Source of the DNA: Tannerella sp.
Lineage (GTDB): Bacteria > Bacteroidota > Bacteroidia > Bacteroidales > Tannerellaceae
Direction of reading: 5' to 3'
DNA: 5,873 nt
NCBI GenBank assembly: GCA_031277235.1
Contig: JAITMT010000328.1
Span: forward strand, 1 to 5,873
Part shown: positions 1 through 5,690 of the stretch, piece after piece
Position numbering within the stretch: position 1 is the stretch's first letter
How the letters are laid out: every line of letters starts with the position of its first letter
Program-made: the position numbers and the translations under genes
Notes under the pieces: model-generated
Told to the model about the DNA's origin: nothing
Database searches by the model: none
Seen by the model: the letters and a program-made list of their open reading frames with translations, nothing else

Positions 1-263
1 TCGCAATGCAAAAAGATACTCCCCGTCGGTTTCAAAATTCGATACATTTGTTCAACACGTTCTTTGAGCCACGCAATGTAATGGTCAATCCCGCCCGCCC
101 AGCGGTCTTGAAAACTGCGTATTTCGCCGGAATCGCCCCAAATCACTTCGTAATTGCGGTTGCTGAAAAACGGCGGATCGAGATAAATCAAATCTACGCT
201 CTCACTGTCAAGCGTTTTCAGGATTTCAAGATTGTCCCCGAGTATTAATCTGTTTACTGACAT
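1..263 (-). CDS. Site-specific DNA methyltransferase, beta-class N4/N6 type, 5' part only (runs off the window)
   Basis: Start ATG is at 261-263 on the minus strand and 87 codons are visible before the window edge, so the 3' end is missing. The N-terminus shows G9-D10-N11, then the catalytic motif IV L28-DPPF-F33, followed by S34-N-R-N-Y and W42-G-D, and later L77-K-P-x-G81 and H86-C87. Motif IV this close to the N-terminus, with motif I not yet seen, is the order of beta-class amino-methyltransferases (N6_N4_Mtase family), which transfer a methyl group from S-adenosylmethionine to adenine N6 or cytosine N4. DPPF is an accepted variant of DPPY. The ATG overlaps the last 10 bases of the nuclease gene (ATGTCAGTAA), so translation is probably coupled. 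Codons 1-61 are duplicated at 4050-4235. About half of the bases at 121-180 are G or C (31 of 60), unlike the AT-rich genes upstream. Whether it acts alone or has a restriction partner lies outside the window. Confidence 0.88.
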   Translation of the reverse strand, partial: MSVNRLILGDNLEILKTLDSESVDLIYLDPPFFSNRNYEVIWGDSGEIRSFQDRWAGGIDHYIAWLKERVEQMYRILKPTGSIFLHC

Positions 264-264
264 A
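80..264. repeat. Long direct repeat, copy 1 (inside the continuing methyltransferase gene)
   Basis: These 185 bases align without gaps to 4052-4236 (constant offset 3972). Differences fall only at 162, 177, 195 and 196, giving 181 of 185 identical. On the minus strand the copy spans one base before the ATG through codon 61. In this copy the reading frame continues past the repeat into Y62 and on to the window edge. Confidence 0.95.
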
Positions 265-940
265 TATTAAACAATAAATGATGTATTATAAATTCTTTAT
301 TCTTTCTGTTATGATAACTATCAAAAGTAAAGTCGTTTTGTTGAATTGAGTTATCTGAAATTTTGAGTAAATCGCCTTCGGGAGTTATATCAAATTTCTC
401 CTTCAGTTTTTTGTGAATTTTATCTTTAATATTCAAATAGTTATCTTCTAAGACAAAACCTAACATTCCGCCAAAATATTGCTGTTGCGCATATTTTCCA
501 TTAAAGTAACGATATAGCCCGCCATCAACATATTTCTTTATTAACTCTTGTTTTTCCGTTAAGTTTTTACATTCAAAACAAAACATTTTATCCCAAAAAC
601 TATGTTCAATAATAATATCGTAATAGCTTTCATAATCTCCTTCACTTAATGATTCCCGATTAATTCTAAAACCAATATTTTTATTGAATTCAGTATTGTT
701 TCTAAGCCACTTCCTTAAAAAATCTGCTATTGTTTTTTCAATGCGTGATTTTTTTCGTTTTTGTTCATTTTCTATTTTTTGTTTTAATTCAGCCCTATTA
801 TATTTTTCATAAAATAGAAGCAAATAATGGAAAATCCAACTTTTCCAAATGTTATCTTCTAATTCTAACATTTCTTCAATTAAACTCGGAAATGGAATTG
901 ACGGCACCGGATTATTAACGTATCCTTTCTCTCTTTCCAT
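254..940 (-). CDS. Putative PD-(D/E)XK restriction endonuclease subunit
   Basis: This is a 228-residue protein with no signal peptide or membrane segment. A helix around I67-E68-K69 is followed by a strand with D108 (YYDIII), then F122-E123-C124-K125, which is an ExK signature. A helix rich in Y, R and Q follows (about 130-155), then the strand G157-G-M-L-G-F-V-L. This spacing of E, D and ExK is what the PD-(D/E)XK nuclease fold shows, and the charge-rich segment at 50-66 could contact DNA. The C-terminus (S-Y-H-N-R, then H-H-L-L) looks complete. The start overlaps the methyltransferase/specificity gene by 26 bases, so the two are translated together, and the protein is inferred to be its cleavage partner. 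The stop overlaps the next ATG. I chose the ATG at 940. An in-frame TTG at 952 would add four residues, but TTG is the weaker choice. No named family is assigned. The nuclease call rests on motifs and context. Confidence 0.72.
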   Translation of the reverse strand: MEREKGYVNNPVPSIPFPSLIEEMLELEDNIWKSWIFHYLLLFYEKYNRAELKQKIENEQKRKKSRIEKTIADFLRKWLRNNTEFNKNIGFRINRESLSEGDYESYYDIIIEHSFWDKMFCFECKNLTEKQELIKKYVDGGLYRYFNGKYAQQQYFGGMLGFVLEDNYLNIKDKIHKKLKEKFDITPEGDLLKISDNSIQQNDFTFDSYHNRKNKEFIIHHLLFNICQ

Positions 941-3900
941 TTTTGAAATCAATTAAACGTTTCAAAATATCTTGTCCGTCTTCAAATGCTTTTGTCTCAG
1001 TCCAGTTTGTATTCAGGTCTTTTTTTATGATATAAACACAATATTCTCCAAAAATTTTTTCCTGTCCAGCTAAATAATTTTCATTAGGATTTTGTTTAAA
1101 AATCTCATTTAGAACATATAGAGCAGTCTTTTTTGCACTTGGATAATCCTCGAAATATTGTTTGTTAAGAACAATTTTTACAATAATTAAATTGAGTTCC
1201 GAATAAGTTTCTACTTGAATCGGATTTTTAAAGAACGTTTGAATTGAGTCTTCTAAGTTGTCGCTGTACAACTTTAAATCATTTCTATTTACCGTTTTTT
1301 TCTTTAGAAAATAATCCTTAATTCTTTGTTTATCAATATATGATAAGTCGTATAAATCAAAAATTAGCTCATTCAATTTATGTTCCTTTTCAGAATATTC
1401 AAATTTTCCTTCTACGAGGTTTTTGCTGATTTTAGATATTTCTGTCACTAAATCCTCATCCAGTTCTTCAGGAATGGGTATCTTTTTTATATCTTCCATC
1501 CCTATTTTCGGAAAAGCGGCGTCAATTCTTTTTTTCAAATGAATATTAATATAAAAATTTATTAAATCGGAATTCAGTATTGCGATAATGAGATAATACA
1601 AATCTTCATTTTTTAATTTCAGGACATATAAATCAAAATCAAAGTAGATATGTTCATTCAAGTAAACAGCCTTCAAGGTTTTACCAATTCGGCTCAAAAC
1701 AATTCTCCCGTCTTTATACAGTTCTTTCGGACGTGGTCTTTGAAACATAGAAATATCATCCCCCAAATAGTAATCTATGGTGTGAATCTTGAACTTTTCA
1801 ATACTTGCAGGCTTTATAAAGGGAATATTAAATTCAGGAGTCTGTTCTTTACTTGTATATTGATTTTTAAACTTTTCATAATATTCGTTTCTTTGCTGTT
1901 GAGAGAATAAATCCCATTCGCTTTTATTTATTCCAAATTCTTTGTTAATTTCCTTAAATCCGACAAAATCAATTCCCCGATGAAGAAACAAAGTATTATT
2001 TTTTGAATAGATATATTCTTGTAATTTAGACAAATTATTCAATTGGTTAATCATTCTGTTATCAAATTCGTTTCCAACCAGATAGTTTCTTAATTTCACT
2101 TTTCTGTTTTGTAACTCTCGCTGTTTGATTCCAATCGCCTTATCTTCTTCAATTATTAAAAGTTCAAACGGCTTTTCGGAAAATAAACCCATATCCACAG
2201 GATAATATTTTATCATATTGTCCATAAATTCATTACTAAAAATAAGGATGACGACACTTTCTTTTGCCTTTTCAAATAATATTTTTTTTACTCGCGAAAG
2301 TTCATAAATTTTTTCTATTCCATAATATGTGTAAAAATATTTTTGAAAACCATCGGAATTATCGTTATAAAAATTGGAACTGTTGGAAACAAATCCAAAT
2401 CTTGTATCTGCATTACTCCAATCTTTTAATTTCAAGAAAAAACATTGAGATATTTGGTGTGCTCCGATAATGTATTTCGCTTTTACTGTTTTTTCATTCT
2501 CCAAGTGAACATCGTAGTTTTCTAAAAATGAAATTTCTTCATCTGTTCTTTTTATCTCGAAAAACGGCGGATTCCCAACAATATAATCAAATTTTATGTT
2601 TCCAAATGGCAATTTTTGAACATCCAAGGTGTTTTGGCAAAGAATGTTTTCGTAAAAATTATATTCCGAGAACAAGTTTATTTTTTTATGCTGTTTTATT
2701 TCATGTTTTATAAATTCTTTTATCTCTTGTGGTGGAATATCTTTAAAAATCTGCAATGAAAGAGAAAATAAAGTAAACCTTTGGGCAATAGATTTTTTTT
2801 CTATTCCAAAGATGTTTTCCTTTAAAAGTTTCATTCTGAATTTTATTTTATCAATACTATCTTCTGGTTCGTTACCCTGTTTTTGTTCAATCTCTAAAAG
2901 TCTCTGATAACCAATAACCAAAAACATCCCCGAACCACAGGACGGATCTAAGATAGAACCGATTTTGTCTGCTACAATTACGTCATCTACTATTAACTGT
3001 GCTAATTTTTTCGGTGTGTAATAAATGCCGTTCTTCTTTTGTTCGTCAGTTAGAAATATCTCATAAATAGAACTGATAAACTCTATCGGTAAAACATCAA
3101 ACTGAAAATCAAACAGTCTTAATTGTCCGGTTTTCAAATTAGCTCTAAAAGATGTCGCAATTAATTTGCAAATTTCCGGCGTTATATATTTTGGTTCAAT
3201 ATCTGGTTTGTCAAACAGTTGATTGCTAAATATATCATGTATTATCTTGAAAAATTCGTTTATATTCCGTTCATCACTTTCGTTAAGCAATTTTTCATAA
3301 TTCAAAGAATCATCTTTAAAATAATGTTTATAAAAGAAAGAATTGATAATATGCTTATCTTCCAGATATTTTATATAAAGCGTTCTGTCTATCAATGCCT
3401 GTACAGTCTCTCCCCGTTTTTCAGTTTCCTGAATATGACTGTGTAAAATCTTATCCAATTCGTCTTTTAAAGCATTTAAGGTTGTTATTAACTCTTTATC
3501 TATTCCTTTATATTTTACTTTATCAATGAAAGAGTAATAATTAAGCCAAAATGCTCCACTGTCGAATTGCCAACGTTTTATTTGTTCTATTTTCTTTAAA
3601 TCAGGATCTGAAACATTGAATTTATCTAAAATACTTTCTTTGTATTCAACTGTGGGAGAATACTTTGCGTAAGACATGATAATTTCTGAATCTTCAGGTG
3701 AAGAAAGAAATATTAAGTCGGCATCATTTTTATTCCAAATGTATTTCCTGATAACTTTTATTTCGTTCTCATTTAATGGAGTAGTAATAAAATAGAATGA
3801 CGTATTTGTTTGAGGCGGACTTGAATAGAAAAAAACAGAGTTATTTAATTTTGTAGTCAGGCATAGTTCTTTTTCAAAATAAAATGTCTCTGACTTTAAA

Positions 3901-3950
3901 TTTGTATTAAAGTCAAAATCCAATCTCGAAAAAAAATCCACAAAACTCAT
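915..3950 (-). CDS. Eco57I-like N6-adenine DNA methyltransferase/specificity protein (type IIG-like R-M, no obvious nuclease domain)
   Basis: This 1011-residue protein has gamma-class methyltransferase signatures in the usual order. They are G308-I-Y-Y-T-P313 (motif X region), D335-P-S-C-G-S-G341 (motif I, S-adenosylmethionine binding), F381-G-I-E384 (acidic ribose-binding position) and N460-P-P-F463 (catalytic motif IV). Residues about 640-830 form a target-recognition region, ending in a TaqI/Eco57I-like stretch with P814-K-I and I822-K-K-I-P-I-P. An extra domain follows to the C-terminus. Type IIG enzymes usually carry a PD-(D/E)XK nuclease at the N-terminus, but I see no convincing one in residues 1-200. 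Cleavage may therefore be done by the overlapping downstream protein. The ATG at 3950 is preferred over the TTG at 3971 because the promoter at 3982-4011 would place the RNA start at about 3975, leaving almost no leader for the TTG. The gene is very AT-rich (12 G+C in the 60 bases at 2281-2340), consistent with transfer. A PglX/BrxX relative without partners is a less likely reading. Confidence 0.9.
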   Translation of the reverse strand: MSFVDFFSRLDFDFNTNLKSETFYFEKELCLTTKLNNSVFFYSSPPQTNTSFYFITTPLNENEIKVIRKYIWNKNDADLIFLSSPEDSEIIMSYAKYSPTVEYKESILDKFNVSDPDLKKIEQIKRWQFDSGAFWLNYYSFIDKVKYKGIDKELITTLNALKDELDKILHSHIQETEKRGETVQALIDRTLYIKYLEDKHIINSFFYKHYFKDDSLNYEKLLNESDERNINEFFKIIHDIFSNQLFDKPDIEPKYITPEICKLIATSFRANLKTGQLRLFDFQFDVLPIEFISSIYEIFLTDEQKKNGIYYTPKKLAQLIVDDVIVADKIGSILDPSCGSGMFLVIGYQRLLEIEQKQGNEPEDSIDKIKFRMKLLKENIFGIEKKSIAQRFTLFSLSLQIFKDIPPQEIKEFIKHEIKQHKKINLFSEYNFYENILCQNTLDVQKLPFGNIKFDYIVGNPPFFEIKRTDEEISFLENYDVHLENEKTVKAKYIIGAHQISQCFFLKLKDWSNADTRFGFVSNSSNFYNDNSDGFQKYFYTYYGIEKIYELSRVKKILFEKAKESVVILIFSNEFMDNMIKYYPVDMGLFSEKPFELLIIEEDKAIGIKQRELQNRKVKLRNYLVGNEFDNRMINQLNNLSKLQEYIYSKNNTLFLHRGIDFVGFKEINKEFGINKSEWDLFSQQQRNEYYEKFKNQYTSKEQTPEFNIPFIKPASIEKFKIHTIDYYLGDDISMFQRPRPKELYKDGRIVLSRIGKTLKAVYLNEHIYFDFDLYVLKLKNEDLYYLIIAILNSDLINFYINIHLKKRIDAAFPKIGMEDIKKIPIPEELDEDLVTEISKISKNLVEGKFEYSEKEHKLNELIFDLYDLSYIDKQRIKDYFLKKKTVNRNDLKLYSDNLEDSIQTFFKNPIQVETYSELNLIIVKIVLNKQYFEDYPSAKKTALYVLNEIFKQNPNENYLAGQEKIFGEYCVYIIKKDLNTNWTETKAFEDGQDILKRLIDFKNGKRERIR

Positions 3951-3981
3951 ATCTAAATATTCTGTTATCAATTTATTTCTG

Positions 3982-4011
3982 CAAAGGTAAAACTTTTTCC
4001 AGTATTATCAA
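3982..4011 (-). promoter_or_regulatory. Bacteroidota-type promoter of the R-M operon
   Basis: Read on the minus strand, TTG (4009-4011) is followed after exactly 19 bases by TACCTTTG (3982-3989), a full match to the phylum's TAnnTTTG -7 box with its -33 TTG. The predicted RNA start is near 3975. That leaves a leader of roughly 25 bases before the ATG at 3950 and argues against the upstream TTG start. It drives the methyltransferase/specificity gene, the nuclease, and probably the downstream methyltransferase. Motif matching only. Confidence 0.72.
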
Positions 4012-4027
4012 AAAATATTTTTTATTC

Positions 4028-4054
4028 ATTGATTATCAATTTTTTACTATCAAT
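4028..4054. promoter_or_regulatory. Palindrome and repeated TATCAAT at the junction upstream of the R-M promoter
   Basis: Positions 4028-4040 form a 6-base palindrome around a single T (ATTGAT-T-ATCAAT). TATCAAT recurs at 4048-4054, 14 bases after the copy at 4034. Related TTATCAA(T/A) copies lie at 3965-3972 and at 4005-4012, the latter covering the -33 element. The region could be an operator for the R-M operon. In DNA this AT-rich, chance is a real alternative, and no regulator gene is seen nearby. Confidence 0.28.
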
Positions 4055-4235
4055 GGTCAATCCCGCCCGCCCAGCGGTCTTGAAAACTGCGTATTTCGCC
4101 GGAATCGCCCCAAATCACTTCGTAATTGCGGTTACTGAAAAACGGCGGGTCGAGATAAATCAAATCAGCGCTCTCACTGTCAAGCGTTTTCAGGATTTCA
4201 AGATTGTCCCCGAGTATTAATCTGTTTACTGACAT
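4050..4235 (-). pseudogene. Truncated 5' remnant of the beta-class DNA methyltransferase gene
   Basis: The ATG at 4233-4235 opens 61 codons identical in protein to the start of the methyltransferase at the left edge of the window, except V23 is A23 here. The catalytic motif DPPF (29-32) is intact. After G57-G-I-D-H61 the frame meets a TGA made by the insertion junction (4050-4052). The remnant lacks the cofactor-binding motif I and the target-recognition region, so it cannot be an active enzyme. It sits 44 bases after the fic stop, with a -7 box in front, so transcription of a short peptide is possible. It marks the ancestral 5' end of the gene. Confidence 0.85.
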
Positions 4236-4236
4236 A
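4052..4236. repeat. Long direct repeat, copy 2 (5' fossil of the methyltransferase gene)
   Basis: This is the partner of 80-264, in the same orientation. Identity ends abruptly at 4052, and beyond it the sequence is the AT-rich upstream region of the R-M operon. At the other end, identity stops one base past the ATG. The two copies therefore share essentially coding sequence, and only this copy has the region leading back to fic. Confidence 0.95.
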
Positions 4237-4254
4237 ATATTTTGTTTTTTAATG

Positions 4255-4262
4255 CAAAATTA
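4255..4262 (-). promoter_or_regulatory. Probable ancestral -7 box of the methyltransferase gene
   Basis: On the minus strand the octamer reads TAATTTTG, a match to TAnnTTTG, 19 bases before the remnant's ATG. No clear TTG lies at the expected -33 distance, so support is moderate. If real, it once drove the methyltransferase and now drives only the 61-codon remnant, with possible read-through into the R-M operon. The intact copy at the left edge has no counterpart, because the nuclease gene now occupies that position. Confidence 0.42.
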
Positions 4263-4279
4263 CACTTTTTTTCGTTTTG

Positions 4280-5407
4280 TCATAACTTCTCAAACAAGTT
4301 TATGTATGGCGCAAACGAATAAAGTTTATTGCGCTGTGCACCTGTTATTTCCCTTAAAATCTCCAATTTTTCCAAATCGGCAATTAAATTGTAAGCCGTT
4401 TGAGGTGTTTTGTTAATTAAAGTTACGGTTTCGGAAGGCGAAATAATTGGTTTTTTGTATAGAGCGTCAAGTAACATTCGTGCATCTGCACCGCGTTTTC
4501 CAAGCGTATCAATCTGTTTTTCAACCGATTGTTTCAATTGCATTATTCCGTTCAGCGTTTCAACGCCTTTTTGCGCGGTTTCGATAATGCCCGTCAGGAA
4601 AAATTTGAGCCATTGCGTCATATCGCCGTGTGTGCGAACGTGCATCAGATTGTCAAAATATAATGTTCTGTGTTTTTCAAAAAAATCGGAAAGATACAGA
4701 ATCGGGCGTTTTAAAATTCCCTGACTCACAAGGTAAAGCGTAATGAGCAACCGTCCGGTTCTGCCGTTACCGTCCAGAAAGGGATGTATCGTCTCAAACT
4801 GATAATGTATCATGGCTATTTTGAGCAAATCCGGTAAATTATCGTCTTGCGTATTCGCAAAATGTTCAATATCAGACATTAAATCGCCAATTTCCATGTG
4901 TGTCGGCGGAATAAAAACGGCGTCGGAAAGCGAAGCTCCACCAATCCAATTCTGGCTCCGGCGAAATTCGCCCGGCTGTTTATCCTCTCCGCGCACGCCT
5001 TGCAACAAAATTTTATGCGCCTGTCTTATCAGACGTGCGGAAAATGGCAGTCTATGCAGCATATTCACCGCCTCGTTCATAGCCTGAATGTAATTTTGAA
5101 CCTCTACCCAATCGTTCCGTTTTTCCGCCTGAACATCTGCCTTGTTTAGAAATGCTTCTTCCATTCGGGTTTGCGTACCTTCAATTTTAGACGATTGGGT
5201 CGCCTCTTTTGCAATGTGCATCTGTATAAATAGGTCAATATCTACATATTCCGAATACATGTCAAGCCGTCCGAGAAATCTGTCGGCTTTGCTTAACAGG
5301 GCAAATACCGACATGTCGTTGATTTGCCAACTGCGATTCAACAATTCCGGCTGAAAACTTTTGTAACAGCCTTGACTGATATATTTTCCTGCTTTAAAAT
5401 TTTCCAT
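4280..5407 (-). CDS. fic: Fic family protein (predicted protein AMPylator, with inhibitory motif and C-terminal winged helix)
   Basis: This is a complete 375-residue protein with ATG at 5405-5407 and TGA at 4280-4282. The catalytic loop H208-PFLDGNGRTG-R219 is a perfect HxFx(D/E)GNGRxxR motif: H208 acts as the base, D212 binds metal, and the rest holds the nucleotide. An N-terminal Fic_N-type region carries S72-SKI-E76-G77, the (S/T)xxxE(G/N) inhibitory motif in which E76 blocks ATP binding, so the protein restrains itself and needs no separate antitoxin. G146-E-F-R149 and I155-G-G to P168 resemble the substrate-flap region. Residues about 309-365 look like a winged helix-turn-helix. This architecture and length match the SoFic/BtFic type. 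Such enzymes are cytoplasmic and transfer AMP to protein hydroxyls. The target here is unknown. Base composition is higher in G+C than the R-M operon. It stands as a single gene, with the methyltransferase fossil following after 44 bases. Confidence 0.95.
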   Translation of the reverse strand: MENFKAGKYISQGCYKSFQPELLNRSWQINDMSVFALLSKADRFLGRLDMYSEYVDIDLFIQMHIAKEATQSSKIEGTQTRMEEAFLNKADVQAEKRNDWVEVQNYIQAMNEAVNMLHRLPFSARLIRQAHKILLQGVRGEDKQPGEFRRSQNWIGGASLSDAVFIPPTHMEIGDLMSDIEHFANTQDDNLPDLLKIAMIHYQFETIHPFLDGNGRTGRLLITLYLVSQGILKRPILYLSDFFEKHRTLYFDNLMHVRTHGDMTQWLKFFLTGIIETAQKGVETLNGIMQLKQSVEKQIDTLGKRGADARMLLDALYKKPIISPSETVTLINKTPQTAYNLIADLEKLEILREITGAQRNKLYSFAPYINLFEKL

Positions 5408-5537
5408 ATTCTAAATTTCCGTTAAAAATATTTGCAAAGATAAATATTATTCTAAAAATAGGCGTACTTTTTTGAATAATATTTCCGTTATTCTAAAAAA
5501 ATACGAATAAATTAGAATAAGAGATTCCCTATTCTAA
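5408..5537. repeat. Four ATTCTAA heptamers at an exact 41-base period upstream of fic
   Basis: ATTCTAA on the plus strand starts at 5408, 5449, 5490 and 5531. All three intervals are exactly 41 bases, about four helical turns, so the sites face the same side of the DNA. The 34 bases between copies are not conserved, so this is not an ordinary tandem repeat. An inverted copy (TTAGAAT) lies at 5512-5518. The first copy touches the fic ATG, the second lies within the promoter, and the rest lie upstream. It could be an operator array. The winged helix of Fic itself is one candidate binder, which is speculative. Confidence 0.5.
5435..5442 (-). promoter_or_regulatory. Probable -7 box of the fic promoter
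   Basis: On the minus strand the octamer reads TATCTTTG (TAnnTTTG), 27 bases before the fic ATG, giving a short leader of about 20 bases. No TTG is present at the expected -33 distance, so the promoter may be weak or depend on an activator. One ATTCTAA copy (5449-5455) lies between the -7 box and the -33 region. Confidence 0.5.
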
Positions 5538-5540
5538 TTT
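5509..5540. repeat. Perfect 11-base inverted repeat upstream of fic
   Basis: AAATTAGAATA (5509-5519) and TATTCTAATTT (5530-5540) are exact reverse complements separated by 10 bases. The arms contain the ATTCTAA heptamer in both orientations, and arm centres are 21 bases apart, two helical turns. That suits a dimeric DNA-binding protein. A transcription terminator is less likely because the stem has only one G-C pair. Confidence 0.6.
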
Positions 5541-5607
5541 TTCTTTACCATAATCGTTATCGCAATCGGTGTACATTTTATCGCCTTTTCTGTCGAACGG
5601 GGTTGAA

Positions 5608-5666
5608 ATATGACATTTTTTATAAATATACAATCCCGTTGGGTGGGGTGTAAAAAATGTGCATAT
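5608..5666. repeat. Imperfect inverted repeat with a 28-base loop
   Basis: Arm 5608-5622 pairs with 5651-5666 except for one extra G at 5661, and includes a perfect 10-base core (ACATTTTTTA with TAAAAAATGT). The loop holds ATCCCGTTGGGT (5633-5644), which resembles the unit of the palindromic element starting at 5691. No coding frame overlaps it. Confidence 0.5.
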
Positions 5667-5690
5667 CATGAAAATATTCTTCGTTCTTTT

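Larger units (their letters stand above)
265..4051 (-). mobile_element. AT-rich restriction-modification segment inserted between duplicated methyltransferase 5' ends
   Basis: This segment lies exactly between the two direct repeats and holds one promoter and two overlapping genes (methyltransferase/specificity and putative nuclease). Its base composition breaks sharply at the repeats. Sampled 60-base lines inside contain 12 (2281-2340) and 17 (1381-1440) G+C, against 31 at 121-180 in the methyltransferase and 22 (4501-4560) to 35 (4921-4980) in fic. No transposase, integrase or terminal inverted repeat is visible, so this is not a classical insertion sequence. It matches the pattern described for R-M gene complexes that enter a genome with long target duplication. 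That it moved as a unit is inferred from the repeats and composition. Confidence 0.6.

Noticed and set aside
915..3950. Possible PglX/BrxX of a BREX system
   Set aside because: The methyltransferase motifs would allow it, but no other BREX gene is in the window and the overlapping partner is a putative nuclease. A type IIG-like pair fits better.
265..4051. Classical insertion sequence or transposon
   Set aside because: No transposase or integrase and no terminal inverted repeats at 264-280 or 4035-4051. The 185-base duplication is far too long for a transposon target site.
4029..4220. Plus-strand frame with a protein resembling the one at 6-248 on the plus strand
   Set aside because: Both are antisense shadows of the duplicated methyltransferase 5' end. 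Their similarity only reflects the DNA repeat.
4410..5354. Several plus-strand frames of 70-104 codons inside fic
   Set aside because: They lie opposite a gene with a complete Fic domain, show no recognisable motifs, and are antisense shadows.
4280..5407. Fic as a toxin of a two-gene toxin-antitoxin pair
   Set aside because: No small antitoxin gene precedes or follows it, and the S72-xxx-E76-G77 inhibitory motif is in the same chain.
5509..5540. Rho-independent terminator
   Set aside because: The stem has only one G-C pair, and it lies upstream of fic with no gene ending into it within the window.
5408..5571. Tandem repeat or CRISPR-like array with a 41-base period
   Set aside because: Only seven bases per period are conserved. 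CRISPR repeats are longer and no cas gene is present, so it is treated as phased binding sites.
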